NCBI GenBank assembly: GCA_023055355.1
Contig: JALJCS010000037.1
Coordinates: 1-64,000 of the forward strand
Direction: 5' to 3'
Length of the DNA: 64,000 bases
Origin: Agelaius tricolor
Lineage: Eukaryota; Chordata; Aves; Passeriformes; Icteridae
Shown piece by piece: positions 60,501 to 64,000 of this stretch. The notes beneath the pieces were generated by a model. It was given only the letters and a program-made list of their open reading frames with translations, did no database searches and was not told the DNA's origin. The number at the start of each line of letters is the position of its first letter. Positions within the stretch are counted from its first letter, which is position 1. Both the position numbers and the translations under genes were made by a program.

Positions 60501-60989
60501 CCTGTTCAATGCAGGCTCAGCTCTGGTCCTGCATGACCCCCCTGGCAACCCAGAGGACAGCCCAGCAGAAATCTGTAACCTCAATCCCATAGTCTCCTCC
60601 CATGACCAGCAATACAGGGCTGATAGATCTCTCATTCCTATAAAAACCAGAGCTGACTATTAAATACAAATTCCCTGGCATATTATGAATGAGGAAAGTT
60701 AATTTTTCAGAGAATATTTGACAGCATCTCCCTGGAGGGCAGCGCATGTTAATTCCTGAATGAGAAGTGGATGATTTTGGCCTGGTCCTAGTCTAGCTCA
60801 GACACCCTGGACGTGCCTCATTCCCAGCTGGGTGTGGCACTCACATCACAACTTAAATCTCCACAACCCTTCTCCCACCCCAGCCTCCCTATCCTGCAAA
60901 AAGTACAACAAAGATTTCATTGCAAGCAATCTTACCTTTTCTCCTGCTATTCCAGGCTCCCCCACCGGACCAATGAAACCCATGAGACC
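2422..60989 (-). CDS. COL27A1: Collagen alpha-1(XXVII) chain, 3' half (37 exons, 5' end outside window)
   Basis: This gene encodes a secreted fibrillar collagen of cartilage and other developing matrices, which assembles as a homotrimer nucleated by its C-propeptide. The 37 exons join in frame into about 867 residues: Gly-X-Y repeats (e1-e32), a telopeptide (e32-e33) and a COLFI domain (e33-e37) ending in EVGPVCFL and a stop. I assign type XXVII rather than types I-III, V, XI or XXIV because of motifs such as [39 protein letters not shown] and [11 protein letters not shown], which match my memory of human COL27A1. The helix also has irregular exon sizes (18, 36, 57 and 63 bp) beside the usual 45, 54 and 108 bp. 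All introns from e1 to e33 are phase 0. The human protein is about 1860 residues, so slightly under half is here. COL24A1 is the closest alternative and less likely. Confidence 0.95.
3303..3308 (-). promoter_or_regulatory. LTR-borne polyadenylation signal in last intron
   Basis: AATAAA on the gene's sense strand inside LTR copy A, between e36 and e37. If used it would remove the last 48 codons, including the terminal cysteine. Confidence 0.5.
3309..3373. repeat. (ATTCT)n microsatellite inside LTR copy A
   Basis: About 13 ATTCT units. The sister LTR at 15598 has only two or three ATTCT-like units at the same place, so the array arose by expansion within the LTR. Confidence 0.95.
3713..3931 (-). 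CDS. COL27A1: COL27A1 e36, C-propeptide (219 bp)
   Basis: Encodes 73 residues, beginning [15 protein letters not shown] and ending VAADDCK. It includes [12 protein letters not shown], whose N-T-S sequon occupies the conserved propeptide glycosylation position, and RFRAWNGQ. Two cysteines. The acceptor is CACCTTCCAG and the donor AAG|GTATGT. The acceptor was set by frame: a more upstream AG at 3964 would shift the frame. Confidence 0.95.
3932..4665 (-). other. Intron e35-e36
   Basis: 734 bp. It holds the hairpin at 4120-4178, just next to two copies of TTTTTATGACACAA at 4091-4118. No other element recognised. Confidence 0.7.
4120..4178 (+). repeat. 26-bp perfect hairpin with 7-nt loop
   Basis: Arms 4120-4145 and 4153-4178 pair at all 26 positions as plus-strand RNA, two of them G-U. 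As minus-strand RNA, the sense of COL27A1, the same two positions become C-A mismatches. The size is close to a short pre-miRNA stem. It could instead be a foldback transposon remnant or a palindrome made by replication slippage. No known miRNA was recognised. Confidence 0.8.
4666..4775 (-). CDS. COL27A1: COL27A1 e35, C-propeptide (110 bp)
   Basis: Completes the split Gly codon and continues [16 protein letters not shown], ending [15 protein letters not shown] is the classic calcium-site and cysteine block of fibrillar collagen propeptides. There are three cysteines and one CNFT N-glycosylation sequon. The acceptor is TTCCTCAG and the donor AAG|GTAGGC. Confidence 0.95.
4937..5105 (-). CDS. 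COL27A1: COL27A1 e34, C-propeptide (169 bp)
   Basis: Begins [14 protein letters not shown] and contains the conserved COLFI blocks [16 protein letters not shown] and [16 protein letters not shown], with the first two of eight cysteines. The acceptor is TCTCTCCAG. The exon ends after the first base of a Gly codon (phase 1; donor G|GTAGGA), the first non-phase-0 intron seen. Confidence 0.95.
5498..5563 (-). CDS. COL27A1: COL27A1 e33, telopeptide / start of C-propeptide (66 bp)
   Basis: Encodes 22 residues, beginning [12 protein letters not shown] and ending NTALKRE. The GAAFQT motif matches the same position in human COL27A1 as I remember it. The acceptor CACACCAG is followed by a second CAG (CAG|CAG|CAA), so NAGNAG-type splicing could add or remove one Gln. 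The donor is GAG|GTACGA. A C-proteinase cleavage site is expected near here but cannot be located by eye. Confidence 0.88.
5779..5805 (-). CDS. COL27A1: COL27A1 e32, end of helix (27 bp)
   Basis: Encodes GPPGVPASF: the last GPP and GVP triplets, then the non-collagenous ASF. The acceptor is ATTTCCAG and the donor TTT|GTAAGT. This marks the junction from triple helix to telopeptide. Confidence 0.9.
6116..6151 (-). CDS. COL27A1: COL27A1 e31, helix exon (36 bp)
   Basis: Encodes [12 protein letters not shown], a proline-rich C-terminal cap of the helix, as expected near the site where trimer folding nucleates. The acceptor is GTCTTTAG and the donor CCG|GTAGGT. Confidence 0.93.
6526..6543 (-). 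CDS. COL27A1: COL27A1 e30, helix microexon (18 bp)
   Basis: Encodes only GLQGPR, two triplets. The support is a strong acceptor CCCCTGCAG, a strong donor AGG|GTAAGT, phase-0 ends, and the fact that GLQGPR followed by GPPGPR matches my recollection of the human helix end. It is too short for ORF-based detection. Confidence 0.88.
6633..7023 (-). mobile_element. Solo LTR copy B (ERVK-like family)
   Basis: A 391-bp element starting TGTCGC and ending near GTGAACACC.TCACC on the minus strand, flanked by perfect CCAAGG repeats (6627-6632 and 7024-7029). The 6-bp duplication and solo structure fit an LTR left after recombination of a beta-type (ERVK) provirus. It lies in intron e29-e30 in gene orientation. 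Its polyadenylation box has decayed to AATGAA. No internal retroviral genes remain. Confidence 0.88.
7246..7281 (-). CDS. COL27A1: COL27A1 e29, helix exon (36 bp) with RGD
   Basis: Encodes [12 protein letters not shown], four triplets, with an Arg-Gly-Asp. The acceptor is CTTTGCAG and the donor ATG|GTAAGT. The next intron holds a solo LTR that starts about 220 bp from this exon. Confidence 0.94.
7926..7979 (-). CDS. COL27A1: COL27A1 e28, helix exon (54 bp)
   Basis: Encodes [18 protein letters not shown]. The acceptor is TTTCCTAG and the donor CCT|GTAAGT. Confidence 0.94.
8402..8464 (-). CDS. COL27A1: COL27A1 e27, helix exon (63 bp)
   Basis: Seven triplets in an unusual 63-bp exon, beginning [12 protein letters not shown] and ending PPGLM. 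The repeat is perfect. The acceptor is GCTCACAG and the donor ATG|GTGAGT. Confidence 0.94.
8967..9008. repeat. Three perfect copies of a 14-bp tandem repeat
   Basis: The unit CAAGTGTGGCATGA is repeated three times without change. It sits about 55 bp downstream of the e26 donor in the following intron. Confidence 0.95.
9064..9117 (-). CDS. COL27A1: COL27A1 e26, helix exon (54 bp)
   Basis: Encodes [18 protein letters not shown], unusually rich in Phe (three). The acceptor is GCTGTGCAG and the donor AAG|GTAAGA. A three-copy 14-bp tandem repeat lies about 55 bp into the following intron. Confidence 0.94.
10640..11129 (+). mobile_element. LTR-like element E (ERVL-type suspected), plus orientation
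   Basis: The segment ends with an AATAAAG signal (about 11061-11067), a short GT/T-rich stretch and a CTGACA terminus, an order typical of the R-U5 end of an LTR. I recall near-identical ends in passerine genomes. Upstream it holds a degenerate ~85-bp tandem duplication (about 10648-10730 and 10754-10838). The 5' limit and target duplication were not resolved. It is antisense to COL27A1. Confidence 0.6.
10648..10838. repeat. Degenerate ~85-bp tandem duplication
   Basis: Two segments share the order TTTG.(C)TTTACAAA.AA.CT.T.GGT.TG.TG.TA.AT.AAA and then purine-rich tracts. The copies differ at many positions, so the duplication is old and probably part of the LTR consensus. Confidence 0.65.
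11281..11331. repeat. COL27A1: Tandem duplication spanning the e25 donor splice site
   Basis: AACCTGCTGTCCTTTGGCTCC occurs at 11281-11301 and 11311-11331, 30 bp apart. On the gene strand this repeats the last 18 exon bases plus the first intron bases, giving two GT donors 30 bp apart. Confidence 0.97.
11314..11421 (-). CDS. COL27A1: COL27A1 e25, helix exon (108 bp) with duplicated donor
   Basis: Twelve triplets, beginning [12 protein letters not shown] and ending PGAKGQQ. The acceptor is CTCTTTAG. The donor CAG|GTTAGT at 11314 keeps a perfect repeat and a 108-bp length. Immediately downstream the last 21 bp of this exon/donor segment is repeated, giving a second donor, CAG|GTTGGT, that would end the exon at 11284. 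Using it would add ten residues, [10 protein letters not shown], in frame and break the Gly-X-Y register. I chose the first donor for its better match and intact register. Confidence 0.93.
11422..13646 (-). other. Intron e24-e25
   Basis: 2.2 kb. The satellite at 12643-13499 makes up its 5' part; 11422-12640 is unique and GC-richer, with no element recognised. Confidence 0.8.
12643..13499. repeat. (GGAT)n satellite with GATG/GAGG variants and higher-order duplication
   Basis: About 850 bp of GGAT units interrupted by GATGATGG and GAGGGATGG variants. Rare landmarks recur about 300 bp apart: GGATATATGATGGATGATGG at 12821 and 13121, and ATAGATCATGG at about 12959 and 13251. A ~300-bp block was therefore duplicated after the tetranucleotide array had formed. 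Long open frames through it, with HPSI repeats on minus and MDGW repeats on plus, are artefacts of the repeat. Confidence 0.96.
13647..13754 (-). CDS. COL27A1: COL27A1 e24, helix exon (108 bp)
   Basis: Twelve triplets, beginning [12 protein letters not shown] and ending GAQGPPGFK. The acceptor is CTTTCCCAG and the donor AAG|GTGAGT. The GGAT satellite starts about 150 bp into the following intron. Confidence 0.95.
14110..14217 (-). CDS. COL27A1: COL27A1 e23, helix exon (108 bp)
   Basis: Twelve triplets, beginning [12 protein letters not shown] and ending GKDGVPGML. The acceptor is TGATTTTAG and the donor CTG|GTAAGC. Confidence 0.95.
14293..14346 (-). CDS. COL27A1: COL27A1 e22, helix exon (54 bp)
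   Basis: Encodes [18 protein letters not shown], without proline until the last residue, so a locally less stable helix is expected. The acceptor is TACTTGCAG and the donor CCG|GTAGGT. The intron to e23 is only 75 bp. Confidence 0.94.
14347..16281 (-). other. Intron e21-e22
   Basis: 1.9 kb. It holds solo LTR copy C; the rest, 14347-15591, is unique AT-rich sequence. Confidence 0.8.
15598..15972 (+). mobile_element. Solo LTR copy C (ERVK-like family)
   Basis: A 375-bp element of the same family as copies A and B. It runs from TGTCGC to GGTCACC and is flanked by perfect CAGCAC repeats (15592-15597 and 15973-15978). It has an AATAAAT signal near 15894. It is antisense to COL27A1 and is the least decayed of the three copies. 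No internal retroviral sequence is present. Confidence 0.9.
16282..16335 (-). CDS. COL27A1: COL27A1 e21, helix exon (54 bp)
   Basis: Encodes [18 protein letters not shown]. The acceptor is TTTTGTAG and the donor GTG|GTAGGT. A solo LTR in the opposite orientation lies 310 bp away in the following intron. Confidence 0.94.
16336..17673 (-). other. Intron e20-e21
   Basis: 1.3 kb of unique sequence. No exon, repeat or RNA gene recognised. Confidence 0.6.
17674..17727 (-). CDS. COL27A1: COL27A1 e20, helix exon (54 bp)
   Basis: Encodes [18 protein letters not shown]. The acceptor is TTATTTAAG, with A rather than a pyrimidine before AG, so it is weaker than its neighbours. The donor is CCG|GTAAGA. 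Confidence 0.92.
17728..18630 (-). other. Intron e19-e20
   Basis: 0.9 kb with no recognised element. Confidence 0.6.
18631..18684 (-). CDS. COL27A1: COL27A1 e19, helix exon (54 bp) with RGD
   Basis: Encodes [18 protein letters not shown]. It contains an Arg-Gly-Asp triplet in an acidic/basic context. The acceptor is CTCTTGTAG and the donor CCT|GTGAGT. Confidence 0.94.
18843..18899 (-). CDS. COL27A1: COL27A1 e18, helix exon with Gly-X-Y-Z imperfection (57 bp)
   Basis: The exon is 57 bp, one codon longer than the standard 54. Its register is [19 protein letters not shown], so one four-residue unit (GKVE) interrupts the repeat. The acceptor is TACTCACAG and the donor AGA|GTAAGA. Short imperfections are a known property of type XXVII and XXIV helices, unlike the perfect major helices of types I-III. 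The intron on its 5' side is 4.3 kb. Confidence 0.94.
20009..20060. repeat. Purine-rich (GGAGA)n-like tract
   Basis: An almost pure purine run of GAGGAGAGGAGAGGGAGAGG type on the plus strand, a polypyrimidine tract in the COL27A1 transcript. Confidence 0.85.
22271..22590 (-). mobile_element. CR1 LINE fragment
   Basis: Begins AGAATCACAGAATGGTTTGG, the reverse complement of a CR1 3' end with its ATTCTGTG unit. It continues through the TTGGAGGGACCTT, CCATGGGCAGGGACACCTTC and CCAACCTGGCCTTGGACACTTC blocks typical of bird CR1, to about TTTAAGCACTGGAAGGTCTC...CCAGAGCCTTC. 5'-truncated, noncoding. Confidence 0.9.
23226..23279 (-). CDS. COL27A1: COL27A1 e17, helix exon (54 bp)
   Basis: Encodes [18 protein letters not shown], the most proline-rich and probably most heat-stable stretch among the 54-bp exons. 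The acceptor is CTCCACAG and the donor AAG|GTGAGT. Confidence 0.94.
23560..23613 (-). CDS. COL27A1: COL27A1 e16, helix exon (54 bp)
   Basis: Encodes [18 protein letters not shown]. The acceptor is CTCTCCAG and the donor CAG|GTAAGG. Confidence 0.94.
23614..25001 (-). other. Intron e15-e16
   Basis: 1.4 kb, AT-rich in 23930-24600, with no recognised element. Confidence 0.6.
25002..25109 (-). CDS. COL27A1: COL27A1 e15, helix exon (108 bp)
   Basis: Twelve perfect triplets, beginning [12 protein letters not shown] and ending GSRGTLGPM. The acceptor is CTCTGCAG and the donor ATG|GTGAGA. Confidence 0.95.
25231..25284 (-). CDS. COL27A1: COL27A1 e14, helix exon (54 bp)
   Basis: Encodes [18 protein letters not shown], strongly basic. 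The acceptor is CCTTCCAG and the donor AAG|GTAGGA. Confidence 0.94.
25285..37880 (-). other. Intron e13-e14 (12.6 kb, largest in window)
   Basis: The helix register is unbroken across it (e13 ends PGVR, e14 starts GPEG), and I saw no Gly-X-Y-like exon on the gene strand. Short homopolymer runs occur (for example 25299-25310, 29169-29180, 36371-36385). No repeat family, tRNA or convincing gene was recognised. Long introns of developmental collagens often hold enhancers, but nothing here proves it. Confidence 0.6.
37881..37988 (-). CDS. COL27A1: COL27A1 e13, helix exon (108 bp)
   Basis: Twelve triplets, beginning [12 protein letters not shown] and ending [10 protein letters not shown]. The first two thirds is very densely charged (Glu at X, Lys at Y), a pattern typical of helix segments stabilised by interchain salt bridges. 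The acceptor is CTTCCACAG and the donor CGA|GTGAGT. It borders the 12.6-kb intron, the largest in the window. Confidence 0.95.
37989..39843 (-). other. Intron e12-e13
   Basis: 1.9 kb. It holds a CR1 fragment (38521-38735), then an AT-rich stretch to 38950. Confidence 0.7.
38521..38735 (-). mobile_element. CR1 LINE fragment (older)
   Basis: Begins AGAATCACAGAATCAAAGAG, followed by TTTGGGTTGGAAAAGA, CAAGCTTCAACCTAGCACTG and ACCATGTCCCCAAGTGCCAC, a CR1 3'-region order in reverse orientation. More diverged than the copy at 22271. Confidence 0.85.
39844..39897 (-). CDS. COL27A1: COL27A1 e12, helix exon (54 bp)
   Basis: Encodes [18 protein letters not shown], an acidic segment. The acceptor is GTCCACAG and the donor AAG|GTAAGC. 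Confidence 0.94.
40431..41007 (-). mobile_element. Solo LTR D (different family from A-C)
   Basis: On the minus strand it runs from TGTTGGAACCCAGG to GAGTCTTGTACCTATCTCA (TG...CA). It has a TATAAAAAG box (about 40595-40603) and, downstream, a 12-bp inverted repeat and an AACAACCTTGAGAACGAGAA block. I associate this order with a common passerine LTR. No target duplication was found with these limits, so the ends may be a few bases off. Same orientation as COL27A1. Confidence 0.7.
40542..40574. repeat. 12-bp inverted repeat inside LTR D
   Basis: CCTGACCTGCCA and TGGCAGGTCAGG pair perfectly around a 9-nt loop. The hairpin lies just after the TATA-like box, so in the LTR transcript it would be near the 5' end. 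Confidence 0.9.
41108..41161 (-). CDS. COL27A1: COL27A1 e11, helix exon (54 bp)
   Basis: Encodes [18 protein letters not shown]. The acceptor is CCTTTTAG and the donor AGA|GTGAGT. A solo LTR of the same orientation begins about 100 bp downstream of its donor. Confidence 0.94.
41162..42954 (-). other. Intron e10-e11
   Basis: 1.8 kb. It contains the AT-rich minisatellite at 41713-41999; the rest is unique. Confidence 0.75.
41713..41999. repeat. Nested AT-rich minisatellite
   Basis: Two levels of repeat. A 27-bp-like unit of the form CCATAACCATAATAACCATAAATT recurs at least six times, with changes. A longer module, AAGGGAAAAGGTTTGAGATATCCATAAACCATAAATT, recurs at about 41704, 41764, 41932 and 41969. 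The plus strand is almost free of G outside the longer module. Confidence 0.93.
42955..43008 (-). CDS. COL27A1: COL27A1 e10, helix exon (54 bp)
   Basis: Encodes [18 protein letters not shown]. The acceptor is TTCCCAG and the donor AAG|GTAAGA. Confidence 0.94.
43009..45250 (-). other. Intron e9-e10
   Basis: 2.2 kb of unique sequence with a GGGGCTGCCTTGGCC short tandem near 44840-44875. No other element. Confidence 0.6.
45251..45304 (-). CDS. COL27A1: COL27A1 e9, helix exon (54 bp)
   Basis: Encodes [18 protein letters not shown]. The acceptor is ATTTTGCAG and the donor AAG|GTAGGT. Confidence 0.94.
45305..46009 (-). other. Intron e8-e9 (GC-AG type)
   Basis: 705 bp, starting GCAAGT on the gene strand and ending TTTTGCAG. 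Unique sequence, pyrimidine-rich on plus at 45655-45760. Confidence 0.9.
46010..46063 (-). CDS. COL27A1: COL27A1 e8, helix exon (54 bp) with GC donor
   Basis: Encodes [18 protein letters not shown]. The acceptor is TTTTCTAG. The donor reads CCG|GCAAGT, so the intron starts with GC instead of GT while the rest of the donor matches consensus. The boundary is fixed by the 54-bp length, the Gly-X-Y register and phase-0 joining to e9. No in-register GT lies next to it. Confidence 0.93.
46275..46319 (-). CDS. COL27A1: COL27A1 e7, helix exon (45 bp)
   Basis: Encodes [15 protein letters not shown], with a repeated GET triplet. The acceptor is GTTCACAG and the donor CCA|GTAAGT. Confidence 0.94.
46436..46480 (-). 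CDS. COL27A1: COL27A1 e6, helix exon (45 bp)
   Basis: Encodes [15 protein letters not shown], five triplets. The acceptor is TTTTGCAG and the donor CAG|GTATGT. It is the first of two adjacent 45-bp exons, a size class also used in classical fibrillar collagens. Confidence 0.94.
46836..46889 (-). CDS. COL27A1: COL27A1 e5, helix exon (54 bp)
   Basis: Encodes [18 protein letters not shown]. The acceptor is CTCCTCCTAG and the donor AAG|GTGAGT. It opens a tight group of five exons within about 1.6 kb. Confidence 0.94.
47754..47812 (-). mobile_element. Short CR1 LINE fragment
   Basis: AGAATCACAGAAAAAATGG followed by TTTGGGTTGAAAGGGACTTT and AAAGACCATCTG, the CR1 3' end in reverse orientation. Only about 60 bp is recognisable. 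Confidence 0.75.
48416..48441. repeat. (GACA)6 microsatellite
   Basis: Six perfect GACA units. Confidence 0.95.
54130..54183 (-). CDS. COL27A1: COL27A1 e4, helix exon (54 bp)
   Basis: Encodes [18 protein letters not shown], a basic segment with five Arg/Lys residues. The acceptor is CCTTGCAG and the donor AGG|GTAAGC. It is isolated between a 3.1-kb and a 7.2-kb intron. Confidence 0.94.
54184..57308 (-). other. Intron e3-e4
   Basis: 3.1 kb. The part 54300-55000 is AT-rich, with a near-duplicate AAAACATCACCATTTTTAA at about 54309-54345. 56950-57020 has interleaved direct and inverted TCACTGTGAT/GATAAATCAC words. No exon seen. Confidence 0.6.
57309..57362 (-). CDS. COL27A1: COL27A1 e3, helix exon (54 bp)
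   Basis: Encodes [18 protein letters not shown]. One triplet, GGV, has Gly at X as well. The acceptor is CCTTTTAG and the donor ACA|GTAAGT. Confidence 0.93.
57363..58137 (-). other. Intron e2-e3
   Basis: 775 bp, unique sequence. Confidence 0.6.
58138..58191 (-). CDS. COL27A1: COL27A1 e2, helix exon (54 bp)
   Basis: Encodes [18 protein letters not shown], rich in Pro at X and Y positions. The acceptor is CTCCTAG and the donor ATG|GTAAGG. Both junctions are phase 0. Confidence 0.94.
58192..60935 (-). other. Intron e1-e2
   Basis: 2.7 kb. A 155-codon open frame on minus (59300-59767) has no splice, codon or homology support that I can see. No repeat recognised. Confidence 0.6.
60936..60989 (-). 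CDS. COL27A1: COL27A1 e1, helix exon (54 bp)
   Basis: Encodes [18 protein letters not shown], six perfect Gly-X-Y triplets. The acceptor is TTTCCTCAG and the donor AAG|GTAAG. This is the most 5' exon visible; the next upstream exon must lie beyond 64000. Confidence 0.93.
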
Positions 60990-63900
60990 CTGAGGAAAGA
61001 GAAGAGCACAGCTAATTTTCAGTTTTTATTTGCTGAGAAAGTAAACAGTTCCTTTGGTCCACCTTGCTGGTTGCAATAGCACAGCATCCCTCATCTAATG
61101 CTCAGTAATTCCTACTGGCTACCAGAGCGGATGGAGTTGCTCCCGGCCATGGGAATGTCTAACTCCACAGCTGGTTCTGCTTTAGGGGCCAGCTGGAACA
61201 GCAGCACCAGGATCTGCAAGAACCACAACACACAGAGCAGTGGATGAGTGAAGGAAGGAAGGCTGAGTCCATAGTGTGGCTTTGTTCTGTGAGCTTTCCC
61301 CAAAACAGCTTCTCCAGGAGCCCCTGGGTTGCACAGAGACAGAGACCCACCATCATTTTAGCAGCTGGACTGGGTAGGCTTCTTCTGGGTTAATCCAAGC
61401 TGCCTCAGCCCTTTGTGCAGACTAATTTTGCCCTGGATAGTGTTGTGCTGGTGGGATGCCAGTAGGAAATAAAGGTTCCTGCAGCCAGAGAGGCCAGCAG
61501 GGCAGTGGATCTCGCACACCACTCAGAAACCATCTTGGAACAAACCTCCGGTCTAAGCTCAGGGTTTAACAATGTTCGGGATAACGAAGAGGCAAACAGA
61601 GCTGCTTTTAATTAGGAAGATGGAAACAGATGCAATCTCAAGAGAAGATTCCTGAGAATTAAGAAAAAGCAACCTCCCTACCAGCTCCAGTGGCTTCTGG
61701 CTCTGGAGATGCAAGGGGCTGTCCCCTCTGCCACTGCAGGCACTCGTCTCCTCTGTGCCATGATGGAAATACCAATTAGCCATGGGATGACAGCTACAAA
61801 CAGAAAAGCTCCACACATCCTGTAGGGGTGTCACCAGCCTTTCTGAAGTGGTCTTTGCTTAAAAATGGCATTTGTGTCTGAAGCTGAGGCAGTCCTGGAG
61901 CACAAGGTTGTCATCGTGGCCAGGCTGCACTGACCAGACACCCGTGGCAAGCAGAGCTGGACTCAGCACAGATTGCCCAGTGCAGGAATCAGCTGGAGAG
62001 CAGAAAACTCTGCAACATCTGCCTATGCAAGGTTGCCACTGGGTGGCATTGCTGAAGGCTGCTGGATCAATTGTCCTTTCAGTAAGACACAAGAGCAGGT
62101 ACACAACTGCATCCAGTCCCTGAATTTTTCCAATAGCCCAAGGCCACGAAGAAGGCAACTGTTATGGCAGAGAATGGCAAAGCAATGAGATGCAACAGGG
62201 AAATGCATTGCTAGGCAGAAATAGACAACAAAGGAAGAAGGAATACATCTCTTGTTCATTTCCAATTTCTTGGAAAACCACAAAACTCTTTCTCTCTCTC
62301 CTGGGAATATGGTCTTTAAGAAATTTCTGGTTCCTTAGGGCAGTCCCTGCAGAAGAGGGATCCCTGTTCTGCAGAAAGTGTTGGTCCCATTCAGAGCAAG
62401 AGTGTTTCAAACTCCCTTCCAAGGGGTGCTGCATGTCCAAGCTCAGGCTTGAAGGCCAATCTTCAGACCCACTGTCCATGCCAGCATCCACCCTAAAAAG
62501 CCTCTCAGGAATCTGGTTCCTGAAGCCAGGTGTTCTGGAGATGCTTCTCAGGCTGGCCTGCTGGTGCTTTGCAGAGGGGTTTGCAGGGATCTGGGCACAC
62601 CAAGAGCCCCCAACACCCTCCTGAGACCCCCCCTTGCTGTCACAGATGTGCTCCTTGTTATGGCAGCTTGGGGAGAAACCTGCTGGCATGGCCAACACTG
62701 GTCCTGCTGCACAGCTGGGATGGAAGGGGAGCACAGCCAACATCTCAGCCCAAACCCAGGGAGAATCCTGCCTGTGCTGGTGCACTGTGGGACTGCACAG
62801 GGGAAGATGTCACTGCTCCCCACGTGAGAGGAGCATCCCATGGTTGTGAACGTGAGATGCAGAGCTGGGACCTTGTAGCTTCCAGCACAGTAGCTCTGCA
62901 GTGTTTGCAGCCAGCACTGTCTGCTCTGGGCTAAATTAACCGACATTGCTGTGTCTGCAAGCAGACACAAATTGAGATAGATATGTCTATGCCAAATAAA
63001 TCTCAGTAACTTATCAGGAGTATAAGAAAAAAACAGGGGAAGATTGGGTAATGATGCTCTTCACTGGCCAAAATGGGATAGACACTAAAGGCGAGGAGAT
63101 TTAGGTCTTAAAACAGAAAGATTTAGGTTTTAAGAACCAGAAGAGCTGCCAATGGCAAATATTTAATCAAAGCAGACACAAATTGTGGTCATTACACTAA
63201 AATGGCTGTGGCACAACATATTTTTCTCAGGTTCCCAGGGTTGAAAAGAGGGCCTGCACCAAGCAGGGCTCTGGGCAGTGTGTGTAATGATGCACGTGAA
63301 GTCCCAGCAGCAGTGGCTGCCCGGATAAAGGCCCACACTATACAGGAAAGAATGTAAAACATTTATATTAGACAGGAGTTCAGCATGTCGCTCATGATTC
63401 AGTCTGCTGTACTCCCCAGCCAAGGGCATGGCGGAAAAGGGATGGAGATTGTTAAAAAGTTGCTGGGGGCTTGTGGAGGGCGGGGGGGGGGGGGGGGAAG
63501 GAAAGGAGGGGGGACTGGTGGGTTGTAATTCCTAACTCCTGTCTTGCTTTCCCCATTTATTGTCCAGCCCTGTCATAATTAAGCCCCCCCTCTTGGCTCC
63601 ACCAACAGAGAGCAAGTCAGCACTGAAGGCTTGCATAAATCAGAGCCCATTTGGGAGGGAGAAGCAGCCCAGCATGAGCAGGGTCTCCCAGGGACGGGCC
63701 CGCTGGTGGCTCCCAGCGGGAACTGATGGCGGCCTCTGTGTTTGACTGGTTCACCAGAACTCAAAACAAAACAAACCAGGCACAAAGGGAAGGGATGGGA
63801 GGGAGTAAATGTACAATCCTCCCATTCAGATGAAAGAAAGGGAAAGTAAAACAGTAAATATCGCGGTTTATAGACAGGAGGACGCTCTGACCCGCAAAGA

Positions 63901-64000
63901 ACGGCCATGTGGTTTAACCCTCTGTGCACCGGGCTCAGCCCAGCCCTGGTGCTGGGTTGGGTTTCCACCATCCTGGGAGTGAGGGAAGGGAAGGGGGAGA
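60990..64000 (-). other. Intron upstream of e1 (continues out of window)
   Basis: At least 3.0 kb. Searched for helix exons, none seen; contains a G16 run at 63482-63497. Upstream exons and the expected miR-455 host intron must lie beyond 64000. Confidence 0.6.
63482..63497. repeat. G16 homopolymer
   Basis: Sixteen consecutive G followed by GGAGGGGGG-type sequence on plus. It has quadruplex potential and is a likely site of sequencing-length error. Confidence 0.9.

Noticed and set aside
61112..61213. Possible minus-strand exon (TTCTTGCAG acceptor, then 33 open codons to a stop)
   Set aside because: No Gly-X-Y pattern, no family motif and no matching upstream donor; best explained as chance.
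60990..64000. miR-455, which lies within a COL27A1 intron in mammals
   Set aside because: I looked for the mature miR-455 arms in both orientations and saw none. In mammals it sits in an intron nearer the 5' end, which would be outside this window.
1..64000. Bacterial-type systems: CRISPR arrays, operons, riboswitches, toxin-antitoxin pairs
   Set aside because: The DNA is a vertebrate intron-exon locus; the only regular arrays are simple satellites without spacer structure.

Overview
The window is vertebrate nuclear DNA, almost certainly avian and probably from a songbird. The signs are short CR1 retroposon fragments (three copies carrying the CACAGAAT-type 3' end), a compact intron layout like that of bird microchromosomes, and several solo LTRs of types I associate with passerine genomes (by memory, not by database search). 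There are no bacterial-style operons, CRISPR arrays or tRNA/rRNA genes.

One protein-coding gene dominates the window and is read on the minus strand: the 3' half of COL27A1, the alpha-1 chain of fibrillar collagen XXVII. I resolved 37 consecutive coding exons, numbered e1 (60936-60989, the most 5' in the window) to e37 (2422-2568, with the stop codon). Together they encode about 867 residues: about 625 residues of Gly-X-Y triple helix, a short telopeptide, and a complete fibrillar C-propeptide (COLFI domain) with eight cysteines. Nearly every helical exon starts with an intact Gly codon, ends on a Y-position codon, and has a length divisible by 9 (18, 36, 45, 54, 63 or 108 bp), so the boundaries check one another. 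The exception is e18 (57 bp), which carries a Gly-X-Y-Z imperfection. The signal peptide, N-propeptide and start of the helix lie beyond position 64000.

Layout from low to high coordinates: 1-217 is a TTTCC pentanucleotide array downstream of the gene. About 520-2421 is the likely 3' UTR. 2422-5563 holds the C-propeptide exons. 5779-18899 holds densely packed helix exons, interrupted by solo LTRs and a roughly 850-bp GGAT satellite. 23226-25284 is a cluster of four helix exons, followed by a 12.6-kb intron. 37881-46889 holds nine helix exons with an LTR and an AT-rich minisatellite between them. After a 7.2-kb intron, the last four helix exons lie at 54130-60989.

The most notable details are a GC-AG intron after e8, a tandemly duplicated 5' splice site at e25, a sense-oriented LTR with an intact AATAAA in the last intron, two solo LTRs of one family with perfect 6-bp target duplications, a 26-bp hairpin that pairs perfectly only as plus-strand RNA, and a nested AT-rich minisatellite. 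I found no evidence of a wholly new biological system. The best leads concern splicing, polyadenylation and repeat dynamics inside COL27A1.
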